Positions 32,980 through 44,740 of a DNA stretch of 64,000 nt are shown piece by piece. The DNA comes from Botryosphaeria dothidea. Lineage: Eukaryota > Ascomycota > Dothideomycetes > Botryosphaeriales > Botryosphaeriaceae. Where the stretch lies: the NCBI GenBank assembly GCA_011503125.2, contig WWBZ02000016.1:4836001-4900000 (forward strand), written 5' to 3'. The notes below the pieces were generated by a model. It had not been told where the DNA came from and did no database searches. It saw only the letters and a program-made list of their open reading frames with translations. The position numbers and the translations under genes are program-made. Within the stretch, counting starts at the first letter, position 1. Every line of letters begins with the position of its first letter.

Positions 32980-34691
32980 ATGGCATCAATTATTTTAAAG
33001 ACTATACTGTTACTTTCTATGAGCCTGGCTCTCAACCATTGGCGCCCGATCGTGGGAGAGCGCGTATCACATACGACGGCAGCTGCCCTCTTGTTCGTCG
33101 TATATACTCTGCTGTGGAGTATCTACAAAACTATCCTCTACCCCCATCTCTTTAGCCCTTTACGCCATCTACCACAGCCCAGGGTAGTAATCAAATATCA
33201 TGGAAGTAGCCCATCCCTGCTAACAAAGACCAGGGGGGCTCGCTGCTTTTGGGCCAGTTCCACAAGTTCGCGGATGAAAACAACGGTGCACCACAGCGGG
33301 AGTGGATGCAAAGCATTCCCAACAATGGCCTTATTTACTTTCGGTTTGTTTCCCTTTTTGGCCCACAGCCAGCTGGTATCGAACGCTAAATCTCCTGCGG
33401 ATTCCTTCTTAATGAGGAACATGTAGTTCTCACGTCATCGAAAGCACTTGCCGAAGTCCTCTTGCACAAGAGTTACGCTTTCACCAAGCCATTCCATCTT
33501 CGAAACAGCCTTGAAAGGGCTCTCGGTAAAGGCATCATTGTAGCGGAGGGGAATGATCACATCAGACAACGCAAGCACCTCGCGCTCGCTTTTGCTTTCC
33601 GTCATATAAAAAACCTCTATCCAATTTTCTGGGGTAAATCGGCAGAAGCCATTGCTGCAGTGTTGACCGAAAGTCAAAGAGGCAAAGCAGTCGACGTGGG
33701 AGAGTGGGCCTCAAGAGCTATGCTGGACATCATCGGCGTTGCGGGTCTAGGAAAAGACTTCTGCGCTATCTCAGACCCGGACAGCGAACTCAACACCATG
33801 TACCGGACGGTCTTTATGCCAAATGATGCCTCAAGGCTCTTGGATCTGGCCGCGATCTTCGTGCCCTTTGCAATCATACGCCGATTACTCGTCAAACGCA
33901 ACTACGAGTTAGACCAGGCAATCGCACGCATCAGAAACGTCGTCTGCGATCTGGTTCGCTGGAAGCGGCGTCAGTTGGCCCAAGGTCTCGAACCGGACGC
34001 CGACATCCTGGCGGTATCCATCAACTCCGGTGGCTTCGAGGACGAGGAGCGCGTGAACCAGATGATGACGCTCCTGGCAGCAGGGCACGAAACCACGGCG
34101 ACGTTGATGACGTGGGCGGTGTACCACCTCTGCCGCCATCACGAGCATCAGAGCCGGCTGCGCGAAGAAATCCGCGCTCACTTCCCTTCGCCAACCAATC
34201 CACGCAGTTCCATCTCTGCCGAGGAAATCGACCGATTGCCGTACTTGAATGCGGTGTGCAACGAAGTCATTCGCCTGTCGCCGCCGGTGCCGGTAACGCT
34301 GCGCATCGCCACCCAGGATGGACGTGTCCTGGAGCAGTTCATCCCAAAGGGCACCACCATCGACATCGCACCGAGCGGCATGAACCTGAGCGAGGAAGAG
34401 TGGGGCGACGACGCCTCGTTCTTCAAACCAGAACGCTGGTTGAACCCGGGCTGTGCCAACAGTGGAGGGGCACGGAGAAACTACGCACTTCTAACGTTTC
34501 TGCATGGTCCGAGGAGTTTCTTGGGCCAAGGATTTGCAAAGGCCGAGTTTGGCTGTCTACTGGCGGCTCTGGTGGGGAGATTCCAGATGGAGCTCCTTGA
34601 TCCGAACTTTATACCAAAGACGAAAATAGGTATAACAGCTCGACCGGTCGAACCGTTGTTGGTGAGAGTTAGGGCTCTCGAAGGCTGGTAA
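32980..34691 (+). pseudogene. Cytochrome P450 lacking the heme cysteine
   Basis: Three exons (32980-33183, 33234-33343, 33401-34691) would give 534 aa. It has an N-terminal membrane anchor, then LFSPLRHLPQPR and GGSLLLGQFHKFADENNG. P450 marks are the I-helix LLAAGHETTA, the ExxR in NEVIRLSPPVP and FKPERWLNP. The heme loop reads FLHGPRSFLGQGFAKAEF: the invariant Cys of FxxGxRxCxG is Phe (TTC). The second intron fits frame and family only if it ends at 33399-33400, where the bases are GG rather than AG. Read through, it meets a TAA. Both defects predict no active enzyme. It is not part of a recognisable metabolite cluster. Confidence 0.85.
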
Positions 34692-34946
34692 TATGGTATA
34701 AATGCTCATAGTAATGATCCTGTGGTGGTAGTGACGTTGCAAAGAGATTAATCAATGATCTTCCGCAAGTGGTAGTAGCCAACGGCAATGACTTCAATAA
34801 TACTAGCTAGAATCTCGGAAAGCTATTGCAGCAAATATGAAAAAATATACAGTAAGGTGACTACTTCAGATATGCATTTACTAAAAACCACTTTGAGAGC
34901 TACAACCAGTACGCCTTAGAAATCTACCTCTGAATTGCTTCCATGA

Positions 34947-37090
34947 TTATTCTCCATGCCTCCTCACGGGCTTCCCGCGGAGATTTTCACCGTCGCGCGG
35001 GTTCCAGAATAGCGTGGACGCGATTGCAGAATATCCCGAGTCCTCCACACTGATCTGTTCGAGTATACTAACCATCCCAGATATGTTAGAGATGTCATCA
35101 AGATCTACATTCGCTTTCTTTCTACCCTCCTTGCATGATCTCTGGTGGACGTAAGCAAGGATCAAAGCCGCAATCGCTGCCCCAATTGGCGTCGCAAAGG
35201 AAGTCCCCTCGACGCGCTCAAAGTCAGAATCTTGCAGCGCATGAGCGGGAATTTGCTCTCCTAGTAGCATGAAATTTGGATTGCTATCCACACAGCGAGG
35301 TGTAAATTCCGATCGACGGCCTTCTGTGGTGCTGGAGTGAATACCAATGGCGTGAAATCGTTCCTTTGCGGGCCAGGATCCTGGTTTATCCCATCGACGT
35401 CCCTGTACACCCACATTCGACATAGCAGCGAAGACTAGTATGTTCGATACTGTTGCGCATTTCAAAGCGCGGACAAGTCTGTGCGTTGCTTTCTTGTCGA
35501 AACCAAATGACATGTTGATGATATCCACTTTCTGCTTGACTGCCCACTCAATTGCCTTTCCAAAGTCAGTCCGTATCGTGGAACAGATGGAGAATGCAAA
35601 GGGAAACTTGCTTGTACAATAGCCTCTTCGCAAGGGCCAGCATCGAAATCCCCCGTCGTCTGCTTCGGCACGCCATCGCAAACGCGTGCGATGTACAGCT
35701 CCGCCATAGGCGCAAAGCGAAGAATGAGCCCTGCCACTTGAGTTCCATGGCCGTTGAGGTCGGTGACATCATTATCATTTTGCTGCACTTTTTTAGCGAA
35801 GTTTCTCACGCCCTTGATCCTGTCCCGTTGAGGTGGCTCCAGAAAATTGCGGATTGGTTTTCCATACTTTCCAAAGCCTTTCACTCTGGGTTGCTCGAAG
35901 TCCGGATGATCGAGACGGATACCAGTATCCAGGACAGCGACTTTGATGATTCTATCACCCTCAGAATATTGAAATTTTTCTTCATAAGTTTGCGAAAGGT
36001 CTTTCAAATATTGCGGTTCCTGTATTGGGGCTGGGCTGGGATTAAATAAGTACTCGCTCCATCTAAGGCTTGATCAAACTTACGAAGACTCTTCACACAC
36101 TTTGCCATCGAATCCTCCAGTCTGGAAGGGATTTCCAGCGCCTGTGCGCTGCTCATATGCCTGATCATCTGACTGTTGATGGTCGGAAGTTTTCTCCTCT
36201 TGATTGCTGTGAAAGAGTAGAGCGATAATGTCCGAAGAACACCCAGCCTGCCGAGCAAGATCCACTGCCTTCATCCCATGGACCTTCGATGGTTTCTTAG
36301 GTGTTATTGTGGTGTCGGCGTTGTATTTTATCAGACATTTGAGAACACTCTCACGCTTCTTCTCAGCGGCAAGGAGAAGCGGTGTCCATCCGCCTTTCGT
36401 AAGACAGTTGACGTCCGCATTTGCTTTCAGTAGGAGTTCCGTTAGTTCCGCGTTGCCATCTCTAGCACATCGATGCAGAGGAAACCAGCCTCGAGTGTTG
36501 GGTTCGCGAATGAGCTCTGGATCCTCAGCCAGCATTCTCCTTACTGCGGGAGCAGATCCATTTTCTACCGCCCAATGAATTTGGGCAGCGGAACCATCCC
36601 GTCCAAGACATTTCCGTAACTCTCTTATGATGAAGTTTCTTGTCTTCTCGGAGTGAGACTGCGCGACCTTCTGAAGCTGCGCCGTTTTTGGTAGCTGTCC
36701 ACCATAGAGTAGCAGTCGAGTCACATGTTTAGTGTATCCCTTGTCTATTGCGATGGTCAATGGCGTTCTTTTCTTTGAATCAATGGGGTTGGGTTTCGCA
36801 TTCCGGCTTAAAAGGAAGCTCAGCATTCTGGAATCTCCCAAAGATGCAGCTTTGTGCAAAGCTGTGGTCCCCCCATCCGCAACGGCGTTCACATCTGCTT
36901 CATGATCCAGTAACGACTTCACGACGTCCTGAAAGTCATTCTCGGCTGCTAACATGAGAGCCGTCCAGTTGTGCTTGGTTCGAGCGTTGACGTTCGCGCC
37001 AGACCTGATCAAGGAATCAACTTCGGAGATAGTCCCTTTTGCGGCGGCATTGTGCAGTTTGGCCCTGCCTCGGGAGTTCGGTCTGTCCAT
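34947..37090 (-). CDS. Ankyrin-repeat subtilisin-like serine protease
   Basis: Three exons (37090-36084, 36035-35612, 35555-34947) give about 679 aa. The frame is open further upstream without another ATG, so an extra 5' exon is possible. The N-terminal half has about eight ankyrin repeats (WTALMLAAENDFQDVVKSLL, TALHKAASLGDSRMLSFLL, WFPLHRCARDGNAELTELLL, WTPLLLAAEKK). The C-terminal half is a peptidase S8 domain with a full triad: Asp in VAVLDTGIRLDHPDF, His in LNGHGTQVAGL and Ser in GTSFATPIGAAI; FAAMSNVG supplies the oxyanion Asn. The second intron appears to be GC-AG (GCAAGT...AAG). It has no signal peptide, so it is probably cytosolic. It is divergent from the 37.9-kb gene. In fungi, cytosolic S8 domains occur in cell-death and NLR-like systems. 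Confidence 0.88.
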
Positions 37091-37891
37091 GGATACTGAT
37101 CCGTTGTCCGAACTAAATTGACTGTCCTGGTACCGAAAAGACAATATCTGGTATAGCTTCTGAGCGTCGTTCGATTCTTGAGGGGTCTGAATCACAAAAG
37201 TAGGGGGATATGGAAGATTGTTTCGCACTTTTGTTTCTTCAAGACAAGAATATAAGGCAAGCTATCCCCGTGTTGAAGGTGACGCAAGCATCTGACTCAG
37301 ACCCGTTGAAAAGAGGTGTATGGATTTGGTAGAAAACCGAAAGCTGGCTACACGGGAGAGCAGTCAGTCGCCCAACAGTTCACCGCGAGTCAATTGGTCG
37401 GGTGCTAGGGGATAATCGGAAGTTTTTGGCAAAGAGTGGAAAAGAGATAGTTGTTATTTTTTTTTTTTTGGTTCTTTAGGACAGTGCTAGCTATTTTATA
37501 CGTTTTCAGATAGTCGAGCCTCGTCACGTGACCACCTGCTTCCGTTACTCCGTGTGGTTGTGGTAAAAGCAGAATCGTAAGAGCACAATATTGGTAAGAT
37601 GTGTCAGCCTACATGTTTATGAGAGGCGTCAGCTTGCATGTTGATGAGACAATGTCTGAATTAACATAAACTTGTGCTACGCATGGCTCGTGCAAGCACT
37701 GTCATAACGGCTTGGCACAAATCGCTCAGATCGAGTGTAGATAAAAGGTTGGTTGCTTTGCAAGTTTACCCAGAATCCAAATTCCTCAGCATATGTGCCG
37801 ACGCCTCTTTCACAGTCAGACGACCTGACAAGTCTATATTCTTCCTAAATTTCAGTTGCCATGTCCCTCGCAGGTAAACCTCGATGGCTAG
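37091..37891. promoter_or_regulatory. Divergent intergenic region with unresolved 5' end of the partner gene
   Basis: It holds the control region of the protease and the partner. An A/T-rich T12 tract lies at about 37458. A good acceptor context (ctaaatttcag) at about 37850 and an ATG at 37861 are present, but no first exon joins in frame to the open frame at 37892. Confidence 0.5.
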
Positions 37892-38713
37892 TTGCTCGCT
37901 ATCCTTCACGACCGAAAAAAGACCATTGTCCTTGGGAGCGTGTTACGAGCACCCGATGACCCTCAATCATTCATAATTCCACCTCACGATGTCCTCCCAA
38001 TGCCGCAAGAAGACATTTACGATGAATCCGAAAGCGTACAACTTGCCATTCAGTCGGAGTTGTCAGCCGAAAATGGAGCTTCTATCAAGACGCTCCTCCC
38101 GACCTCTCCTTTGTTCAGCGGCGGTCTCTCGGGCGGGGGTTCCGCAGACAAATCCATCGAAACTACTGTCAGAACACTCAATGTTCAGGCGAAGGTTTTC
38201 CTCCCAGGGATAATTTCCGAGAGAGAGTACATGTCTGGAGTTTTGAAGAATCCACATGTCATCGCACATGTGCAGAGCTGCCTTTTTTCGAAGCCTTTAT
38301 ACATGGTCTTCGGGGTCGCGACCGGGAGTCAGTATGATGTGGAGGAAGCCAGATCTCAAGAGTACAATGCAGAATTTTCTGCTGTTCCGGGAGTCCCACA
38401 AGCAGGTTTGGCGATTGAAGCTTCCGCTCTACATGGAAGAACAGCTTTCGCCGGTCTTGGAATGACCCTGAAAGGCGGCGTCGACTTTGCGTACCGCATA
38501 AAGGAGTTCACATATTCCAAAATCAGGAAACGTTTGAGTGACGGACGCTATCACACAGCTGGGGCGTTGTATGGAAGAGACGATCAAATTGAGGCAAATG
38601 ACCATGAATTGGCGGTCTTCGTACCGGAATTTGAAGGATTCGAAGAAGAGGAGGACATCAATCACGAAGAGACTGTATTGGTAGTTGATGGGAAATCAGC
38701 TCAATTACCTTAG
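37892..38713 (+). CDS. Unknown protein with acidic tail; candidate effector of the adjacent protease
   Basis: A 273-codon frame follows a CTAG acceptor-like site at 37888-37891; the 5' end is unresolved and may be broken. It opens LAILHDRKKTIVLGSVLRAP. The middle has a Gly/Ser-rich stretch (SPLFSGGLSGGGS) and then NPHVIAHVQSCLFSKPLYMV FGV. The fold-like core ends GGVDFAYRIKEFTYSKIRKR and ALYGRDD. The last 45 residues are acidic (FEGFEEEEDINHEE). It has no signal peptide or transmembrane helix. It resembles a widespread family of about 300-aa fungal proteins with an xYMVTGLKIA-like strand; I know no proven function. Because it is divergent from a cytosolic subtilisin, a protease-activated role (gasdermin-like or other) is a hypothesis only. 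Confidence 0.6.
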   Translation: MLAILHDRKKTIVLGSVLRAPDDPQSFIIPPHDVLPMPQEDIYDESESVQLAIQSELSAENGASIKTLLPTSPLFSGGLSGGGSADKSIETTVRTLNVQAKVFLPGIISEREYMSGVLKNPHVIAHVQSCLFSKPLYMVFGVATGSQYDVEEARSQEYNAEFSAVPGVPQAGLAIEASALHGRTAFAGLGMTLKGGVDFAYRIKEFTYSKIRKRLSDGRYHTAGALYGRDDQIEANDHELAVFVPEFEGFEEEEDINHEETVLVVDGKSAQLP

Positions 38714-41700
38714 TTGTCTGTCATTAAGTACTTTATCATTTTTGTGAATTAAGCAATCAACACACTCATTCCTCATTTTAAACCCAGCAGGGCACATGCT
38801 ATTGATGCGAAGCAATTCTCACCCAAAGCGGTATAGTAGACTTTACACATATTATACACTCCTTCATTAGATGTGACTATATGAAATCCGTACCTTGTTA
38901 TCTTGGATTATTGAACGCCTCCGATGTGATCTTACACCACAGCTAACATACATGATCACGCCATCTGATGACCAGCAAGTGGCTGCAGTTAGGCTACCGC
39001 ATGACCAATGCTACAATTCTGCAAGTGATATCTCGTGTTTCAATTTTATTAGCCAGCCTTGTGCTGGCAAAAGCCTCTGTCAGGCTAGACTAAGACCTAT
39101 GTGGGGGGAGCAGTAAGAATCAGGATGATGGCTGAATTCTTGGCGACTCTCCCTGCTGCGGCGGCCATTTGCCTTCTGCAAGCCGATGAAAAGGCAGAAG
39201 AAGATGGCTTACTATCGACGCGCACAATTGGGCGATCTGAGGGCTGCTGTAATTACTGTCGCATCGGCGGCATTTGCCGGAGGCTGCGCATGGTGCTGAG
39301 CCCTCTGGATCTCATGGCGTTTGTCGGTATTGCAGCCTTGTCTTGGAAACAATAAACACTCACGAGCACACCAGAGATTTGGAAGGGGAGCGATATGTAG
39401 AGTGCGGCAAGTGCTGCCGCTAAACCACCAGAATGCAGCATTTTGGAGTGCAATGCACGGACACCAAGGCACGGATCCTTGATATGGTAAAACGAACATA
39501 TCGCATAGTTATCCCATCTACTGGGTGCTGGGAAGAGCCTAGGCCACGCGTAAGGGGTGAGATACGTGACGGAGTCCATGCACGAACGCGGGGGAAGACG
39601 AAACGGAACACGAGAGGCGCCAATAGGAAAGAGTCAGCCACCGAACAGGCGAGAAGAAAACCAGATAGGGTGCTGAGTGCGGGGCCGGGCCGGGCCGGGC
39701 CTACGTGGTGGCAAGGTGCAGAAGCGAATGCGAACTACAGAGCCTCGTTGATTTAGTTTCATTCCAATAAGCTGATTTGTTGCGGAGCCCCCATCCCGAC
39801 AATCAACCACGATGTCGGGATTCTGCAGTAAGATGCAGCCGTGGACGCTGTGAGACCTCCTTCACATTGCCGATACGCCTCGTCGACGCTGGGCTTGCGT
39901 CCGCGTTATTGCTACGCGTAATCCACATTGTCTCATACGGGCTCCCTGTGCGATTGCCTGCGTAATGTCCAAATACAACTACCCCAATGCCGGGCCAGAT
40001 GCTTGGCGCTCATGGGCGGCGGCACGAGATTTGTCGAGTGTAAGAGGGGATTGCTTGTCTATCGCAAAATCTTTCTACTGGCGGACACATCCGCAAAGTG
40101 GCTTGCAAGGTCTCTTGCAATCCTTGCTGTATGGAATCCTACGACAGTATACTGACTGTATCAAGACGGTGAGCCCTTTGCGATGGTTAAGTGAAACGCG
40201 GACATCGAACCATGGTCAATCCGAGAGATCAAGGACTCCACACAAGAGCTAGTAGAAAACGACCATCGACAAAACACTTTCTGTCATTGCCCGCGTCAAT
40301 ACTCTCGGCCCTTCAAAAACATCAAATTCTGTCTGTCCAATCGGCTCTGGATATTCTTTTACACATGACTTTGGGGGATCCGAGATTAAGCTCCGCTTAG
40401 AACCCTTGACAAGAGATAGAGCGATCTACTTCGCGATGAGAATAAGTAGTCGCCATTACTCTACTTATGCTAGTACAGGTACTAATGTCATTGATTATAT
40501 CAACCCGCATAGCTACGAGCAAGACGGATATCTACAGCGTAGAATGCCATAATGGGATAGCAGTACGGGAGCTTTGGCAGGTGCTCATGAGAGATGGTTG
40601 CCTAATTACCTTCCCCAACATCTTAGAGCACCATGTCCAGCCTTTCGAGCTTACTGCGTGCTGCTGCCTACCGCCAACATGGCGCTGCAGCAGAAGTAGT
40701 GGTGGACCAAAAGGCTACGTAAGAATTGCCCACTAAAACTGCCTCCAGATGTGTTCGTGGTACAGAGGGTAGCTGAATAAAGCTGACTTATTTTGCGAGC
40801 TGTGCAAACTCGGTCAATGGCTGAGACCGGGCATATGCAGCGGACGCATCCATGGTGTTGTTACCAGGCCGAGAGGTGGCAACCTGCAGCCCGATTGATA
40901 ATCATCAAAAGATGCCGCTTGGACCTGTGCATAGTAATGGATGCTACCCTTGGAACCCTTACGTAAAAAGTGGCCCGCAACACATTCAAGCGGGTATTTC
41001 CAGTGATATCGCGCGAGGCGCGAGGGTAACGTGATTGCGATAATCAAGCACATGCACATAGCCTAGTTCGATTCACTTCCACGTACTTTGTCATGCAACA
41101 AACCCGGACGCAGCAATACCAAGACCGCTGCGGCCAAGTTCTGTTCTGGGACACTGACGGTGTGTTGGGAATCAGAGCCCTCTATGAAAAGTTTCATATC
41201 GCGCGGTGCTTTACCGAATACTAGCCGTTGCCATGATCTGCTTTGATCGGTATTATTCAGCATATCTAAGGGCTTTGAATCCGTTGTGTAGGACGAGATC
41301 ACTTTCTCCTAGTAATCTTGAGATGGATCCCCGTTGCGGCTCCTTACCGCATGGAATGACAGTGAGCTTACTTGTCCCATTCCAATCCACAGATGTGGGT
41401 TGTTTTGCTAGAAGGTGGAAGTGTCTGAAGGATTTGTCGGACGCAAGTAGACCACAACCAAACCAGTAAGTCTCTTTGCTGGCTGTCTCATTCGCGAACG
41501 TTCCGTTCCAGAGCCTCATTGTTACGCCACAGCCTTCACAGAGTCGGGATAGGATGGGAAAGAAAGCAAGCGGGGCGCAGACACGCGCCGTGAAGACCCA
41601 TCACGAGTCACGTGTATCACGTGATGCCAAGGAATTGATCCCTTGGATCTCGCACGCTTCAGGCATTCAGAGATAGATTAATGAGATTAAGCTAACATTG

Positions 41701-41786
41701 ATCTGTATGCTCCGTACTCTCCTACTCAACGGACAGTACAGATCAAAGAGATCAACAATAGATTATAGACACTCTCCTACGTGTAT
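38714..41786. other. Gene-poor region, 3.1 kb
   Basis: No ORF with recognisable motifs. A minus-strand frame at 39253-39579 and a plus-strand frame at 39101-39355 have mild Ala/Leu character but no family. The direct repeat actctcctac occurs twice at about 41718-41780, close to the solo LTR. Confidence 0.5.
39682..39701. repeat. (GGGCC)4 short tandem repeat
   Basis: Four GGGCC units in a row in the gene-poor region. Confidence 0.85.
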
Positions 41787-41791
41787 ATAAA

Positions 41792-41939
41792 TGTTGATAT
41801 GTTGATGAACAACGATGATTCATTGATGATTGGCATGAGGAGGAGGGGCGTAGGTGGCCCACCCTCCTTATATACGTAAGTGAGTGACTAAGCTATCTGG
41901 TGTTGCAAAAGCAATATGCAAAACACGTGATTTCCTACA
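41792..41939 (+). mobile_element. 148-bp solo LTR with 5-bp target duplication
   Basis: It begins TGTTGATATG and ends TTTCCTACA, flanked by ataaa at 41787-41791 and 41940-41944. Inside are ATTGGCATGAGGAGGAGG, also found in copies A and B in the opposite orientation, and CTTATATACG as a TATA-like box. No internal retrotransposon sequence adjoins it. Confidence 0.8.
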
Positions 41940-41944
41940 ATAAA

Positions 41945-43430
41945 CCACACTCCTTAGATAGCTTTGACCTTCGTGGTCAACTTCGCAATAGAATTTGGAC
42001 TCTATTGGTAACAAGGCCTTCGCACGCAGTGCTCAGTCTTCAGTCATCTACTCGTTCCTCACGCACCTCTTCTTGTACCCACCCAAGGAAAACCCCTCGA
42101 CAGGTTTTCTCCCTCTTTGGTGTTTGGATCCTTAGAGGAAGAGGCCCGCTCGTTACACTCATGGTGTGTTAGTGGCTTATCCGTAAACCCGAGAATCGGG
42201 TCCATGACACCGGCTCTGCGGGTTTCGAAGCCTTGGCGAATGAAGGCCTATCCTCGTTTCTTCATGTCGGGAAGTTCAATACACGAATGATCCTCCAGCT
42301 TCCTTAAGCCTATATCAAGAACACAGCTTAGAGCCAACCATCACATACTATTTAGAGATCCCGTGCCATCCCCGACCTCTTATCATATAGGAAATTAAGC
42401 AGAGTCCCGTCCCGTACAAAACTCATACAGATCATAACCCCAAAAGCCGACCACCATATGCCAGCCCAGCCCTCGTGCTGTGTCCAGCCCCCAATTACGT
42501 GAGTTCAGACCCGTGCGCAGTTTAAACAGGGCACAACCGCGTCTTGCTTAAAGTGGTAGGACTCCCCAGCCATCTATCTTCGAAAACAACAGCAGAACTT
42601 TCCGGGATTAAGTGACGCTGCTAGCGCAAAACTGACTTTCGACGCCTCCGTGCTCTCATTGTGTTTTCGCAAGTACTAAGATTTCCCCCTCCCCTCCTTG
42701 TCTCCGTTCGTGGACATAAATTCGAAAAACAACGATGCCATCACCCATCACTTGTCTATAGTGCTCCTCTTCATCGTTTCTTATACTTGCTCGAAATTGT
42801 TTAGAAGCCCGCTTGAAGAACTTGGGACAGGAATGAGGAAATGAGAGTGTGGCGTAGTAGGACAGGAGCGGGCCGGAGAGAGGCGAAGAGAGTCATAATA
42901 GTGATTGAAGCTGGAAATAGCAACCAGTCGGAGCTTTACTTGGTGTTATCAATCACTGAGGACAAGTTATTACGACGGACCGACCGTGTTGGGTTTCAGT
43001 CGGTGTGTAAGACCATTCGGCCAACCTCCCGTCGACTCCCAGTCGACAAAAGGTTCAGCAATAATCAGCCTAGTGGCTGATCGTGCCCCAACAACTCTAT
43101 ATACAGGTAGATCCGTAACACAAGTCTTGTTTGTTGAAGGAATTTCACAGCCTCCGTGGCTTTTTTAAGAGCAAGAACAATCTGATTTTGAATACACATT
43201 AGCAGGTGCGGAACCCTGCAGCCTGGTATGAGCACAAGGATGCTACAACCCATGGCGACTATTTCTATGTGCACGAGTCCGAACACAAGCAACTCCGCTG
43301 AGGAATTTTCAAAGAAAGCAGAGTCGAATAGTCCATTTCCCACATTTCCCACTACTGCTTTCTCTTCCTACCAACCTCTACTAAAGAGGTCTGACCCTCA
43401 GCCATCATTCCCTACTTTCATATTATGGGT
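41945..43430. other. Intergenic region, 1.5 kb
   Basis: No gene or repeat with definable ends is seen. Confidence 0.55.
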
Positions 43431-44242
43431 CTACGATCGCTTGTCAACCTCTGAGAAGTCAATGTAACCCTGATCCTTTACGAAAGTGTAATACCACGGC
43501 CCCTGCCCCCGTTCCTCAGTGAGGCGCGCATACACGTCCCCATGTGCGGGCCCACTCCTTGCCATCATCGCCGGCTTACCGTCCTCAGTCCTCTCGTCGG
43601 TGAAGTAGAAGCTGAAAAGCTTTGTCAGATGAAGAATGGGACACAGGATACGGGGTTGTTTACTTGAAATCTTTGTCCCGATAAGCCTTGCTCAAGTCCC
43701 AAATCATGTGCGCAGCCGCGGACTTGCCCATGCCGAACCACAGAACTTGAGGCAGGGACAAGACGGGCAGCTTGTTCCCGGTGAAGAAGAACACTTTCGG
43801 CGTGCCTGCGGGCAGCTCTTTGAAGCCGAGAACAGCATGGTGTGCAGCCAAGGCACCGCTGGTGACGTTGACGTTCATTTCGTTGCTGAAGCTCTCCAAC
43901 TGGAAATCCTGGAGGGGATCATCTCCTGGCAAGACGGTGCGCGCCGCTCCTGTGATGTAATATTAGCTGAGTTTACGTGCAATGCCATAATGGTGTGGAG
44001 ATACCGTTGTAGATGACGACGCTGGGATGACCAAACTCCGACTTCACTTTGTTGAAGACTCTGGGGATTATTTCCGGGTCTGAGAGATCTCCTTGTATAT
44101 CAAGTTCGCCATTTGGTCCCCACCCGTCCTCCTTCCCTCGAGACACAAGAGCTACTTTGTAGCCTTTTGCAGCGAATGCATCTGCCGTGTTCTGGCCGAT
44201 GTTGGGTCCTGCGCCCAGAATCAAAAGGACTGGGTGGCTCAT
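43431..44242 (-). CDS. SDR-like NAD(P)-binding protein
   Basis: Three exons (44242-44005, 43949-43664, 43611-43431; introns of 55 and 52 nt) give 234 aa. The N-terminus has the SDR cofactor motif LILGAGPNIGQNTADAF and then YKVALVSRGKEDG. NVTSGALAAHHAV and TPKVFFFTGNKLP are the expected NxxG and beta-5 strands. Where classical SDRs have YxxxK, this protein reads LWFGMGKSAAAH, so Tyr is Phe while Lys is kept. Members of this fungal group often deviate at this Tyr, so it may be a binding protein or use another base. It has no signal peptide. The stop is at 43431. Confidence 0.82.
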
Positions 44243-44740
44243 GATTGTTGAAATTTTTCTTAGCTCTTCATTAAGCTACGACTGCTTCACCGGGTATATA
44301 TGCAGCATTATCAAAGCAGGCACCGGAACTATCGAAGACCGATACCGAAATATGGAGGTGAGCTGACAAACAGATAAAGCTGATGAGTGGTTCAGGCTGA
44401 CAAACGGTTAAGGCCGACGCCGAGCATTGCCAGGGGAGCGAATCCTTCCCGTCCTTATTGGTCGCACCGAGACAGTGTCAGCCCGCAAATTTCTTAGCTC
44501 CATACTGCTCTATCACTGACATTTGCTTTACGCCAAAATCTCCATAGCGGGGACAGATTGCCTTAAGGTCTTTTCATTTGATCGAATCCAAGTGACGGGA
44601 GCGTCTTATTGACATGAAGGATTTGTAAGCACCGAAAAGTCCCAGCTGACGGCCCACACTCTGTAGTTTCAGGTTCGAAGCTGTAACAACGGGCCCTGCG
44701 CCGAAGAGAAAACCAAGCTCTGTAACATCATACAAACCTT
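44243..44740. other. Intergenic region
   Basis: It contains the SDR promoter and the expansin-like 3' UTR. No gene is seen. Confidence 0.55.

Noticed and set aside
27896..34691. A secondary-metabolite cluster (reductase, methyltransferase, bZIP, P450)
   Set aside because: No polyketide synthase, peptide synthetase, terpene or prenyl enzyme is present. The methyltransferase is arsenite-type and the P450 is dead.
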